42,838 nt of DNA from Imhoffiella purpurea. Its GTDB lineage: Bacteria > Pseudomonadota > Gammaproteobacteria > Chromatiales > Chromatiaceae. The number at the start of each line of letters is the position of its first letter. The stretch's first letter is position 1. The position numbers and the translations under genes were made by a program. Below, piece by piece: positions 1 to 8,799 of the stretch. The DNA lies in NCBI RefSeq assembly GCF_000585215.1, contig NZ_AONC01000085.1, positions 1 through 42,838 of the forward strand, read 5' to 3'. The notes below the pieces were generated by a model, which was given only the letters and a program-made list of their open reading frames with translations, had not been told where the DNA came from and did no database searches.

Positions 1-92
1 CCCTAATACCGTGGGGCCGCGTTAGCGACCCCTTGCCGCTTTGAGCGGCTCACGAATTCAAAGCCCCCGGCTTTGCCGGGGGATGGTTACTC
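1..92 (+). repeat. IS200/IS605-type right end, left copy
   Basis: These 92 bases are repeated exactly, in inverted orientation, at 42747-42838. Three stem-loops are visible: an imperfect GGGGCCGC/GCGACCCC stem near 13-32, a perfect GCCGC/GCGGC stem with a 5-base loop near 35-49, and a perfect CCCCCGGC/GCCGGGGG stem with a TTT loop at 64-82, followed by ATGGTTACTC. A strong hairpin followed by about ten bases and then unrelated flank is the usual layout of the right end of tnpB-carrying IS200/IS605 elements. There the structured DNA also encodes the 3' part of the omega RNA. The transposase gene itself lies outside the window, so the family call is inference. Confidence 0.6.
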
Positions 93-153
93 ACAGCCGC
101 CGGCTTCCAGATTCCGGCAGCCAGCTTTACACAATCACGACCGGAGCATGCCC

Positions 154-1074
154 ATGAGCAGCGACGACACACAATTCGAGGGGATGGACTGGATCAGGGC
201 CGAGCTCGAGGACACGCTCGACGAGGATTTCGAGCTCGAGATCTCGGAGCCGGCCCTGTCGATGGAGCTGCGCAGGATCTACAAGCGCAGACATCCGGAC
301 ACCCTCGACCGGCGGGTCTATTTCACCGAGCTGCTCGCCCTGCAGGCCGAGCTGATCAAGCTCCAGGACTGGGTGGAGCACACGGGCGAGAAGATCGCCG
401 TCATCTTCGAGGGCCGCGACGCCGCCGGCAAGGGCGGCGTCATCAAGCGCATCACCCAGCGGCTCAACCCGCGCGTCTGCCGCGTGGTCGCGCTCACCAA
501 GCCGAGCGAGCGCGAGCGCACCCAGTGGTACTTCCAGCGCTACGTCTCCCATCTGCCCTCGGGCGGCGAGATCGTGCTCTTCGACCGCTCCTGGTACAAC
601 CGCTCCGGGGTCGAGCGGGTCATGGGGTTCGCCTCCGAGGATCAGGTCGAGCAGTTCTTCCAGGACGTCCCGGAGTTCGAGCGCATGCTGGTGCGATCCG
701 GCATCCGGCTGATCAAGTACTGGTTCTCGATCACGGACGAGGAGCAGCAGCTGCGCTTCCTGATGCGCATCCACGATCCGCTCAAACAATGGAAGCTGAG
801 CCCCATGGATCTCCAGTCCCGCGTCCGCTGGGAGGCCTACACCAAGGCCAAGGAGGAGACCTTCGCCCGGACCAACATCCCGGAGGCCCCCTGGTTCATC
901 GTCGAGGCCAACGACAAGAAGCGCGCCAGGCTCAACTGCATCCACCACCTGCTCCAGCAGATCCCCTACGAGGAGGTGCCGCACGAGCCGATCACGCTGC
1001 CGGACCGCGTCTTCGATCCGAACTACGAGCGCGAGCCGCTGCCTCCCGAGCTGCACGTTCCCCGGCGTTACTGA
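154..1074 (+). CDS. ppk2: Polyphosphate kinase 2 (class I PPK2)
   Basis: The 306-residue protein is a one-domain PPK2, which transfers phosphate between polyphosphate and nucleoside diphosphates in the cytoplasm. The Walker A loop GRDAAGKGG is at about residues 87-95, and the Walker B/lid segment VLFDRSWYNR at about 141-150. The conserved ERTQWYFQRY stretch lies between them. The acidic N-terminal 50 residues are typical of longer class I members. The start at 154 is preferred over ATG 148 because GGAG at 143-146 sits seven bases before it. The gene is the first after the insertion-sequence end and reads toward the phytase-like gene. No Pho box is visible in the short space upstream, and its own promoter may have been altered by the element. 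Confidence 0.93.
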   Translation: MSSDDTQFEGMDWIRAELEDTLDEDFELEISEPALSMELRRIYKRRHPDTLDRRVYFTELLALQAELIKLQDWVEHTGEKIAVIFEGRDAAGKGGVIKRITQRLNPRVCRVVALTKPSERERTQWYFQRYVSHLPSGGEIVLFDRSWYNRSGVERVMGFASEDQVEQFFQDVPEFERMLVRSGIRLIKYWFSITDEEQQLRFLMRIHDPLKQWKLSPMDLQSRVRWEAYTKAKEETFARTNIPEAPWFIVEANDKKRARLNCIHHLLQQIPYEEVPHEPITLPDRVFDPNYEREPLPPELHVPRRY

Positions 1075-1102
1075 AGCGTCCTAACGGCAGGGATGCCGCC
1101 AG

Positions 1103-1142
1103 CGTCACCCCATCGTCACCGTCCCGTCACAGAAGCTCAATA
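1103..1142 (+). promoter_or_regulatory. Pho box (three to four 11-base units)
   Basis: CGTCAC occurs at 1103-1108, 1114-1119 and 1125-1130, exactly 11 bases apart, and a weaker CTCAAT follows at 1136-1141 in the same register. PhoB sites are built from direct repeats of the CTGTCAT type with 11-base period. A possible -10 element, TAGCAT, lies at 1152-1157. The array is 88 bases before the phytase-like gene, so PhoB control of that gene is a reasonable inference. Confidence 0.7.
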
Positions 1143-1229
1143 GAGCCCCCGTAGCATCGGGGCCACCTTCGCCATGCACTCGATGAGCGCGCGGTATCCA
1201 GGGTCAATCCACAGCACGAGACGACAACG

Positions 1230-3590
1230 ATGCAGTCACGCACACGGGGAATCCTGCTCACATCCATGCTGGCCGCGGGAATGGCCGGATACGTCCAGGC
1301 CGACACGGACTCGCCCTTCGGCCTCGCCACCGCCAATGCACTCGGATCCCATGACAGGATCGAGAGCTTCCGGCGGATCGCGACGCTCGGCAACTATCGG
1401 AATCTCGCTCCGGCCGACATCGGCGAGGAGACGGTCTCCGAGATCGTCGCCGCCACCAAGAACGGCAAGACGCTGGTCTACACCGACAGCCCGGGCGAAG
1501 CGATCGGATTCGTCGACATCTCGGATCCGTCCAAGCCCTCCCCGCTCGGCCGCGTCGACATGGGCGGCGAACCGACCTCGGTCGAGGTGATCGGCAATCT
1601 TCTGGCCCTGGTCGCCGTGAACACCAGCGAGGATTTCGTCGACACCGGCGGCCGGCTGATCGTGGTGAACATCCCGCGCCAGACCATCGTCGGCTGGATC
1701 GAGCTCGGCGGCCAGCCGGACTCCATCAAGCTGAGCCCCAAGGACGACTATGCCGCCGTCGTCATCGAGAACGAACGCGACGAGGACGTCACGGTCGACG
1801 GCGTCGAGGGCGGCCTGCCCCAGTCGCCCGCCGGCTATCTGGCCATCGTCGACATCCAGGGCACCGACCCGAGCGGCTGGGACCTGCGCCGGGTCGAGCT
1901 GACCGGACTCGCCAGCTACGGCAGCAGCGATCCCGAGCCCGAGTTCGTCGACGTCAACAGCCAGGATCAGGCAGTCGTCTCGCTGCAGGAGAACAACCAT
2001 CTGGTGGTCGTGGACCTGCCGACCGGCGCGATCGTCAGGGACTTCGACCTGGGCACGGTGGACCTCACCCGGATCGACGCCACCGAGGACGGCATCATCT
2101 CCCTGACCGAGAGCCTCGACGCCGTCCCGCGCGAACCGGACGCCATCGCCTGGGTCCCGCTGGACCTGCGCCGCACCCGCCATCTGATCGCCACCGCCAA
2201 CGAGGGCGACCTCTTCGGCGGCAGCCGCGGATTCTCGCTCTTCGACCCCGAGGCCAAGCTCGACCCGCTGGTCTACGACAGCGGATCGAGCTTCGAGGCG
2301 ATCGCCGTCCGCCACGGCCACTACCCGGAGGAACGCTCGGAGAACAAGGGCTCCGAACCCGAGGCGGTCGAGTTCGGCCGCTTCGGGCGCGACGACTATC
2401 TCTTCGTCGGCTCCGAGCGCGGCAGCTTCGTCGCCGTCTACGCCATGGAGGATGGCGAACCCAGGTTCACCCAGCTGCTGCCCGGACCTCTGGGGCCGGA
2501 AGGACTGCTGGCGATTCCGTCGCGCAACCTGCTCGTCGCCTCGGGCGAGGAGGACGATCCCGAGTACGGCGTGCGCTCGAGCATCATGATCTACGAGCTG
2601 GGACTCGGCTATCCGACCTATCCCCAGATCCTCTCGGCCGACGACGCCAACGGTTCGCCCATCCCCTGGTCGGCGCTCTCGGGAATGGTCGCAGACCCGA
2701 AAGACCCGAACCGCCTCTACGCCGTCTGGGACTCCTTCTTCTCGGAGAGCCGCATCCTCACCATCGACGTCTCGGGCTCCCCGGCGGTCATCACCGATGC
2801 CATGACCATCCGCGGCGGCACCGGCAACTATGACCCCGAGGGCATCGCCATCGCCCCGGACGGCAGCTTCTGGATCGCCAGCGAGGGCAACAAGGACGAC
2901 TCGCGCCCCAATCGTCTGCTCCAGGTGAGCGCGGACACCGGGGAGGTGCTGCAGGAGATCGGCCTGCCCGAGGAGATCCTGGCCTGCCGCGCCGCCTCCG
3001 AGTCGACCGCGACCCTGGGCTCCGGATTCGAGGGACTGGCCGTGCAGGCGACGGCATCCGGATACCGGCTGCTCGTCGCCCAACAGCGCGGCTGGGACTA
3101 CAGCACCGCCGCCTGCGAGGATCTGGACGACGACGCCGGCGGTCTCGACGCCAACGGACAGCCGAGACGCGCCCGTCTCTGGACCTATGATCAATCCAGC
3201 GGCGACTGGGGCCACATCGCCTGGGAGCTGTCGAACGTCCCCGAGCGTGCGAGCTGGGTCGGGCTCTCCGAGATCAGCGCCACCCCGAGCGGCTCCTACA
3301 TCCTGATCGAGCGCGACAACCGCACCGGCGATTTCACCGAGATCAAGAATCTGGTCGAGGTGAACGCGGCAGCCATGACCGACGGGCTCGTCTCCGCATC
3401 CGAGAAATCGGCCTTCGATCTCATCCCCGAGCTCGAGGCCACCAACGGCTGGATCACCGACAAGCCGGAAGGCGTGGCCGTCACCGGCCGCGGTGTCGTC
3501 TATCTGGTGACCGACAACGACGGTGTCGACGACTGGTCGGGCGAGACCTGGTTCCTCAACCTCGGCTACTACCGGAACCTCTTCCGCTGA
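1230..3590 (+). CDS. Exported phytase-like / esterase-like beta-propeller protein
   Basis: The 786-residue protein begins with a Sec-type signal peptide (basic MQSRTR, hydrophobic core, cleavage near VQA-DTD at about residue 24). The N-terminal two thirds are repeated beta-propeller-like segments such as GKTLVYTDSPGEAIGFVDIS. The C-terminal part, about 530-720, matches the phytase-like family (Pfam 13449): DPEGIAIAPDGSFWIASEG, then GSGFEGLAV, then a segment ending in LIERDN. Family members are annotated as phytase-like or esterase-like, mostly without biochemistry. Release of phosphate from organic phosphates outside the cytoplasm is the likely role and fits the Pho box at 1103-1142. The ribosome site is weak (GAG about nine bases before ATG), and no better start was found. 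The exact substrate is unknown. Confidence 0.75.
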   Translation: MQSRTRGILLTSMLAAGMAGYVQADTDSPFGLATANALGSHDRIESFRRIATLGNYRNLAPADIGEETVSEIVAATKNGKTLVYTDSPGEAIGFVDISDPSKPSPLGRVDMGGEPTSVEVIGNLLALVAVNTSEDFVDTGGRLIVVNIPRQTIVGWIELGGQPDSIKLSPKDDYAAVVIENERDEDVTVDGVEGGLPQSPAGYLAIVDIQGTDPSGWDLRRVELTGLASYGSSDPEPEFVDVNSQDQAVVSLQENNHLVVVDLPTGAIVRDFDLGTVDLTRIDATEDGIISLTESLDAVPREPDAIAWVPLDLRRTRHLIATANEGDLFGGSRGFSLFDPEAKLDPLVYDSGSSFEAIAVRHGHYPEERSENKGSEPEAVEFGRFGRDDYLFVGSERGSFVAVYAMEDGEPRFTQLLPGPLGPEGLLAIPSRNLLVASGEEDDPEYGVRSSIMIYELGLGYPTYPQILSADDANGSPIPWSALSGMVADPKDPNRLYAVWDSFFSESRILTIDVSGSPAVITDAMTIRGGTGNYDPEGIAIAPDGSFWIASEGNKDDSRPNRLLQVSADTGEVLQEIGLPEEILACRAASESTATLGSGFEGLAVQATASGYRLLVAQQRGWDYSTAACEDLDDDAGGLDANGQPRRARLWTYDQSSGDWGHIAWELSNVPERASWVGLSEISATPSGSYILIERDNRTGDFTEIKNLVEVNAAAMTDGLVSASEKSAFDLIPELEATNGWITDKPEGVAVTGRGVVYLVTDNDGVDDWSGETWFLNLGYYRNLFR

Positions 3591-3627
3591 GCCTCACGCG
3601 CCCCTGAGCGGTCGGACCCCGGAGGGG

Positions 3628-3654
3628 CGAGCGGAGACGGACGGAATCCGCTCG
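3628..3654 (+). terminator. Stem-loop after the phytase-like gene
   Basis: CGAGCGGA at 3628-3635 pairs perfectly with TCCGCTCG at 3647-3654, leaving an 11-base loop. A second stem, CGCCCCT/AGGGGCG (3599-3605 with 3623-3629), overlaps it. No run of T follows, so this may be a Rho-assisted or weak terminator. Confidence 0.4.
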
Positions 3655-3921
3655 ACCCTCGCGACTGGCGCATACCGGAAGGTCTGACCCCGATCATGGC
3701 GGCCGTCCGGCCACGCCTGATAGGATCCCCCGCGTCCGCTTCCCTGCCCCATCAGGAATCACCGAACCAGCCGTAGACAGCCTCCCTGGCAGCCCGCAGG
3801 ACTGCCGATGCCTAATGACGATCCCATGTAGGTTATATTTCGGCGATGCGACCCGCACGCCGCCGCGAACGCGTGGCCCTGGGTCCCAGCCGGCACACAT
3901 CAGCCAACACCAGGAGTATCA
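3655..3921. other. Intergenic region before the orphan pstA
   Basis: I see no convincing gene here. A short minus-strand frame exists but its composition looks like chance coding. An AT-richer patch contains TATATT at 3834-3839, a good -10 candidate for the orphan pstA, but no clear -35 or 11-base Pho repeat precedes it. AGGAG at 3912-3916 is the ribosome site of the next gene. Confidence 0.4.
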
Positions 3922-4827
3922 ATGGTTGAACAGGACCCAAGAACCGGTTTGAGACCGGTTCTGTCGCACCCCGACCTCACCCGCAGATTCTGGGAGCGCC
4001 GGTCGCTCACCAACGGCATTCTGACCGGCCTCACCTGGCTCGTCGCCATCGCCGCGGCCATCCCGCTGGTCTCCGTCATCTATCTGCTCCTGGTCAAGGG
4101 CGGAACACGGCTCTTCAGCGCGGATTTCATGGAGATCCTGACCGGCCTGCCGCCCGCCGGATTCGAGATGGGCGGCGGGATCGGACCCGCCATCCTCGGC
4201 ACCCTCGCCATGGTGGGGATCGCCTGTCTCATCAGCATACCCATCGGGGTGCTCGCCGCCATCTATATCGGCTTCCTCGAACCCAAGAGCCGCATCGCCG
4301 GCGCCTCGCGCTTCCTGGCCAAGGTACTGACCGGATTCCCCTCGATCATGGCCGGCGTCTTCGTCTACGCCATCATCGTCATCCACTGGGGCTACTCGGC
4401 CTGGGCCGGCGGCGTCGCACTCGCCGTGCTCATGCTGAGAACCGTGGTGCTCGCCTCCGAGGAGGCGCTGGCCCAGGTGCCCCAGCTGATGAAGGACGCG
4501 GCCTACGGCATGGGCTGCACTCGCAGCCAGGTGGTCTGGAAGGTCGTGCTGCCGACCGGTCTGCCCGGGATCCTCACCGGCGTCATGCTGGCCATCGCCG
4601 GCGCGGCCGGGGAGTCCGCCCCGCTGCTCTTCACCGCGCTCTTCAGCAACTACTATCTGTCCGAGATCAGCGAGCCCACGGCCTCGCTCTCCATCCTCAT
4701 CTACAACTTCTCGGGCATGCCCTTCGAGAACCAGATCGAGCTCGCCTGGACCGCCTCCCTGGTGCTGGTGCTGATCGTCCTGACCTTCAACATCCTGGCG
4801 CGTCTGCTGGAAAAACCGAAGGTCTGA
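3922..4827 (+). CDS. pstA: Orphan PstA-type phosphate ABC permease
   Basis: The 301-residue protein closely resembles the PstA at 18170-19075 in this window. Both share [37 protein letters not shown] and the ABC-coupling EAA loop [12 protein letters not shown] at about 190-200. About six membrane segments are visible. The first 35 residues differ from the paralogue. A conserved proline before TVVLA (LMLPTVV in the paralogue) is arginine here (LMLRTVV). It stands alone, without pstC, pstB or pstS beside it, so it would have to pair with PstC and PstB from the main operon, or it is an inactive duplicate. The frame is open from start to stop and the ribosome site AGGAG is good, which argues for function. 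Local duplication of pstA is the simplest origin. Confidence 0.9.
   Translation: MVEQDPRTGLRPVLSHPDLTRRFWERRSLTNGILTGLTWLVAIAAAIPLVSVIYLLLVKGGTRLFSADFMEILTGLPPAGFEMGGGIGPAILGTLAMVGIACLISIPIGVLAAIYIGFLEPKSRIAGASRFLAKVLTGFPSIMAGVFVYAIIVIHWGYSAWAGGVALAVLMLRTVVLASEEALAQVPQLMKDAAYGMGCTRSQVVWKVVLPTGLPGILTGVMLAIAGAAGESAPLLFTALFSNYYLSEISEPTASLSILIYNFSGMPFENQIELAWTASLVLVLIVLTFNILARLLEKPKV
3940..3962 (+). other. Hairpin inside the 5' coding end of the orphan pstA
   Basis: AGAACCGGT at 3940-3948 pairs perfectly with ACCGGTTCT at 3954-3962 across the loop TTGAG. It begins 18 bases after the first base of the start codon, where mRNA structure commonly limits initiation. The main-operon pstA has no such palindrome. 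Confidence 0.6.
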
Positions 4828-4835
4828 GCATTCTC

Positions 4836-4870
4836 GGGCGAAGATACCCGCACGAAGCGGGACTTCGCCC
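4836..4870. terminator. Hairpin between convergent genes
   Basis: GGGCGAAG (4836-4843) pairs with CTTCGCCC (4863-4870), and inside it CCCGC (4847-4851) pairs with GCGGG (4857-4861). It lies in the 56-base gap between the 3' ends of the orphan pstA and the chemoreceptor gene, a natural place for a two-way terminator. There is no T-run. Confidence 0.5.
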
Positions 4871-4883
4871 AAGCTCCCGAGGC

Positions 4884-6587
4884 TCAGGCATGCAACGTCT
4901 GCATGCCCCAGGCCGGATCGATCTCGGTCGCAGGCGCATTCTGGCCGCTGGAGATTCCCCGGAACAGACCGGCCCGATTCCTGAGTTCGTCCGCAAGTCC
5001 GTTCAATTGGGCGCCCGCGGCCTCCAGCTGCGTCATGCCTGCGCTGCCCTGGTGGGTGGCGTCTCGGATCGCGACCACGTTCTGGTTGATCTCGCTGGCG
5101 ACCGCGGTCTGCTCCTGGGTGGCGGAGGCGATCTGGGTCATGAAGTCGGAGATGCCGCCGACCGCGTCCCGGATGTCCGCCAGCGCCTCTCCCGCCTTCC
5201 TGGCCGCGTCCATGGCCTGGCTGGTTCCGCGCTCGCTTCGGTGCATGACCTCGCCGACGCGCTGGGAGCTGTTCTGAAGCTTCTCCACCATGGATTCGAT
5301 CTCGTTGGCCGAGGTCTGGGTCCGCTGGGCCAGGGTCCTCACCTCGTCCGCGACCACGGCGAATCCGCGTCCCTGGTCGCCGGCGCGCGCCGCCTCGATG
5401 GCGGCATTGAGCGCCAGCAGATTGGTCTGTTCGGTGACACCCTGAATCACCTCGAGGACCTTGCCGATCCCCTGCATCTCGGCCCTCAGCGATTCGATGC
5501 TCTCGCCGGCCTGGGCGATGTTCTCGACCAGCGAGGACATGGCCTCCACGGTCTGGCCGACCGCGCCATTGCCCTGCTCGGCCAGTTCCCTGGCCTGCCG
5601 CGCCGCGCCGGCAGCATCGGAGGTGTTCCGGGCCACCTCCTCCGCCGTCGCCGTCATCTGCTCCATGGCGGTCGCCGCCTGCTCGGTCTCCTGGGTCTGA
5701 CGGTTCGCCCCGTTGCGGGCGTCCACCAGTGAGGTCGTCATCTGTGAGGTGGCGGCCGAGAGGGTCAGGGCCGAACCGCTGATCTGCTCCACGAGATCGC
5801 GCAGACGCTCGACCATGCGATCGAAATCGGAGGCGATTTCCCCGATCTCGTTGCCGACGTCCAGATCGGCTCGGAAGGACAGATCCGAATGCTCGAGGAT
5901 ATGGGCCATGGCGAGACGCAGCCGTCCGAGCTGCCCGATCACGGAGCGATAGAAGAGCCAGCCCAAGAGGGCTACCAGCAGCAGCGCCGCCGTCGTTCCC
6001 GCCGCGAACAGCGTCAGGGACTCGGCGTAGAGGTGCTCGGCGTATTCCTTCTCCTCGTGGGCGACGCGCAGCTGGAGCGAGACGAGCTCGTCGATCTTGT
6101 TCGTCACCGGGTCGATGATCGCGTACAGGGGGCCGTCGAAGGCGTTCAGCTGACCGGCCACTCCACCCCGCAGACGGCCGAGCTCGGCCGTCAGGCGGTC
6201 GATGGAGGCATCGGCCGTGGCGAAGAGCGTGCTCGCCTGCTCGACCAGAGCGGCCTCCTCCTCGGTCAGCTCGGTCTGAATATAGGCCTTCCAGCGCCGA
6301 TCGATTCCCTGGCGGGCCTGCTCGACCATCCGCAGCGACTCCTCGGCCGTCAGCAAGCCGCCGTTGGCCTTATTGACCGCATCGATGACCCTGACCGCGT
6401 AGTCGTCGGAGATGGCCTTCAGCTCCTGCAGCGGAACCACGCGATCGAGATAGATCCGATCGACGCCCTGATTGACCAGTCGCAGCAGATTGACCGAAAC
6501 CATGCCCAGGGCAAGCATCGCCAGGCTGGGGATCAGCGCCAGCAGGATGAGTTTGGTGCGGATCTTCGTATGATCGATCCATTTCAT
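4884..6587 (-). CDS. Methyl-accepting chemotaxis protein
   Basis: The 567-residue chemoreceptor has a first membrane helix at about 12-34, a periplasmic four-helix-bundle-like sensor at about 35-190, and a second helix at about 192-215. HAMP is at about 216-268 and a long coiled cytoplasmic signalling domain follows. The invariant hairpin tip that contacts CheA and Che[19 protein letters not shown], is at about 385-405. No CheR-docking pentapeptide ends the protein. The ligand is not predictable. The start at 6587 is chosen over far upstream starts because GGGAG lies just before it and the membrane anchor follows at once. It is the last of five minus-strand genes, about 240 bases after the second receptor. 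Its placement among phosphate genes suggests, but does not show, phosphate-related taxis. Confidence 0.92.
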   Translation of the reverse strand: MKWIDHTKIRTKLILLALIPSLAMLALGMVSVNLLRLVNQGVDRIYLDRVVPLQELKAISDDYAVRVIDAVNKANGGLLTAEESLRMVEQARQGIDRRWKAYIQTELTEEEAALVEQASTLFATADASIDRLTAELGRLRGGVAGQLNAFDGPLYAIIDPVTNKIDELVSLQLRVAHEEKEYAEHLYAESLTLFAAGTTAALLLVALLGWLFYRSVIGQLGRLRLAMAHILEHSDLSFRADLDVGNEIGEIASDFDRMVERLRDLVEQISGSALTLSAATSQMTTSLVDARNGANRQTQETEQAATAMEQMTATAEEVARNTSDAAGAARQARELAEQGNGAVGQTVEAMSSLVENIAQAGESIESLRAEMQGIGKVLEVIQGVTEQTNLLALNAAIEAARAGDQGRGFAVVADEVRTLAQRTQTSANEIESMVEKLQNSSQRVGEVMHRSERGTSQAMDAARKAGEALADIRDAVGGISDFMTQIASATQEQTAVASEINQNVVAIRDATHQGSAGMTQLEAAGAQLNGLADELRNRAGLFRGISSGQNAPATEIDPAWGMQTLHA

Positions 6588-6826
6588 TCGGGACACTCCC
6601 AGTGTTCGTATTGGATGTGCCCGAAGGGGACGGTCGATTCGGCTGCCGGATGCGTCCGCAGATCGCCAGGCGCGACTCGGATCGGCGCAGAACCTCTCTA
6701 GGCACGCACCGCAAGATACAGAGCCATGGGTCCGTCCGCGGTGAGATGCGTCAAGACAGGAACCGATGGAGTCGGGGAAAGGCGGTCCATTGCGTCGAAC
6801 GACGGGATCGGAGCGCCCGGAGGATC

Positions 6827-8695
6827 TCAGTGGAGCCTGAAATAGGCGACCTGCTCCCGGAGCGCATTGGACATGCGATTCAGATTGGCGCACTGGGCGA
6901 ATCCCGAATCCGCCGCGTCGGCATGATCCTGGGCCAGCTGCGCGATCTCGTTGACGCTGGCGGCGATGGTCTCGGCCATGCGGCTCTGCTCCTCGGCCGC
7001 GCTGGCGATCTGGTGGGTCATCTCCATGAGTCTCGCGACCGAGTCGGCGAAGGCGTCCAGGTTCTCGACCGCCTGTCCGTAATGCTCGACGCTCTGCCTG
7101 GCGCGATCTCGGTTGGCATGGATGACGCAGACCGCCTCCTTGGATCTGGACTGGAGCGCGCCGATCAGACCCTCGATCTCCTCGATCGACTCATGGGTGC
7201 GCAACGCCAGCTGACGCACCTCGTCGGCGACCACGGCGAAGCCCCGTCCCTGCTCGCCCGCGCGCGCCGCCTCGATCGAGGCGTTGAGCGCGAGCAGATT
7301 GGTCTGGCTGGCGATGGCACGGATGACGTCCAGCACCTGGCCCACGGCATCGCTGCGGTCGGCGAGTCCCAGGACTACGTTCGCCGCCTCCTCGATCTCG
7401 GCGCCGAGACGCTCGATCAGCTCGGTCGTCTGTTGCAGGATGCGGCGGCTGCCGATGATCCGCTCCTCGGCCTCGGTCGTGGTGCCGACCGCCCGGCTGG
7501 TGTGATCGGCGACGATCTGGGCCGAGCTGGCCAGCTGACCGACGGCGACGTCGACGTTGCCGGTCTCGGCCTTCTGGCGGTCGAACTGGATCTTGCTGGT
7601 CTGCGCCAGACGCTCGATATCGCTGGCCGAGTCGTGCAGATCGCCGCTCGCCGCATGCAGATGGGTGACGATCTCGCGAATGCGCTCGACCATGGCCTGG
7701 AGGGCGATCATGAGGACGCCGACCTCGTCCTTGCGCCGGGTCGCGAAGGAGACGTTGAGATGCCCCTCGGCCACCTGCGAGACGGCCCTGACCGCATCGT
7801 CGAGCGGACGCAATGCGCGGCGCATGTAGAGATAGAGCCCGATCGAGGCGGCCACCAGGAGCAGGAGCACGCCCGAATAGGCGATCCGCTCGAAACGGCG
7901 CTGGGCCTTGAACCCGGCGGTATCGTCCGCGATGGAGACCAGGTGGGCGATGGGTTCGCCGTCGACGCCTCGGATGGGCAGGATGGCGACGCTGTAGGCC
8001 AGATCGCCCGACAGCCTGGTCTCGCGGGCGATCCGGCCCAGAGGCGGAATCGAAGGGGCCAGCGTTTCATAGAGCGCGTTCTGGGTGCCGTACTGGAGCC
8101 CGCCGTCCGCCCCGACCAGAAAGGCCTCGGCACCATCGATGGACTTGAGTTTGGCCAGGGCCGATGCGATCGGGGACTGGAAGACGACCACACCGATGGG
8201 ATCGTGACGCGAACGCAGCTGGAAGCTCAACAATGCAACCGGAGCCCCGTTACGATCGAGCCCGACACCATGATGCCGCTCGCCATCCCCCTGAGCAGCC
8301 GTCATGAGGAACCTGACGGACTCGGGCAGTTCGGCCACATCGCCGCAGCACAGTTGTTCGCCCTCCGTGTCGAACAGATGGAGGCTCCGGTAGTAGCCCT
8401 GATCGCCGATGAGATTGTCGAGCGAGGCGACGGCCTTCTCCAACCCCTGCGGGTCCCTCTTCTTGAGTGCCTGCTTGAGATAGAAATCGCGCTCGAAATC
8501 GCCGATGCCCAGCTCCATGCGCTCGAAGACGCGATCGGTGACCTGGCGCCAGACCAGGTTTTTGCCGAGCGCGACCTCCTCGGCGACGCGCGCCTCGATG
8601 CGCGCATTGCCGGCCCGCGCGACCAGAACCAGGACGGCGGCCACCGTCAGCGTGACCAGGATTGCAGCCAGAGTGACGCTCCGACGGATACTCAT
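6827..8695 (-). CDS. Methyl-accepting chemotaxis protein with large periplasmic sensor
   Basis: The 622-residue receptor has a membrane helix at about 8-30, a large periplasmic region at about 31-270 that looks Cache-like, and a second helix at about 272-292. HAMP and the signalling domain follow, with tip [18 protein letters not shown] at about 462-480. The sensor contains a double cysteine (LCCGD) of unknown meaning. GGAG sits six bases before ATG 8695, which decides the start against an earlier in-frame ATG at 8725. It follows the GGDEF-EAL gene by 104 bases on the same strand and may be part of the same transcript. It is clearly different from the other receptor in sensor type, so the two are not a recent duplication. 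Confidence 0.92.
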   Translation of the reverse strand: MSIRRSVTLAAILVTLTVAAVLVLVARAGNARIEARVAEEVALGKNLVWRQVTDRVFERMELGIGDFERDFYLKQALKKRDPQGLEKAVASLDNLIGDQGYYRSLHLFDTEGEQLCCGDVAELPESVRFLMTAAQGDGERHHGVGLDRNGAPVALLSFQLRSRHDPIGVVVFQSPIASALAKLKSIDGAEAFLVGADGGLQYGTQNALYETLAPSIPPLGRIARETRLSGDLAYSVAILPIRGVDGEPIAHLVSIADDTAGFKAQRRFERIAYSGVLLLLVAASIGLYLYMRRALRPLDDAVRAVSQVAEGHLNVSFATRRKDEVGVLMIALQAMVERIREIVTHLHAASGDLHDSASDIERLAQTSKIQFDRQKAETGNVDVAVGQLASSAQIVADHTSRAVGTTTEAEERIIGSRRILQQTTELIERLGAEIEEAANVVLGLADRSDAVGQVLDVIRAIASQTNLLALNASIEAARAGEQGRGFAVVADEVRQLALRTHESIEEIEGLIGALQSRSKEAVCVIHANRDRARQSVEHYGQAVENLDAFADSVARLMEMTHQIASAAEEQSRMAETIAASVNEIAQLAQDHADAADSGFAQCANLNRMSNALREQVAYFRLH

Positions 8696-8799
8696 GTACG
8701 ACTCCAACAAACATGGATGGAGCAACGGCCGGTTGGACCGTCCGCTCCTGGATCTCTAGAAATGAAACAGGCCGGGGCAGACGGCTCTTCGGCCGTTAG

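Noticed and set aside
1236-3215. Long minus-strand reading frame opposite the phytase-like gene
   Set aside because: Composition is rich in Gly, Asp and Val with no recognisable domain. The plus strand has a signal peptide and family motifs, so this is a mirror of GC-rich codon use.
3694-3900. Small minus-strand gene upstream of the orphan pstA
   Set aside because: No ribosome site, arginine/glycine-rich chance composition, and it covers the probable promoter.
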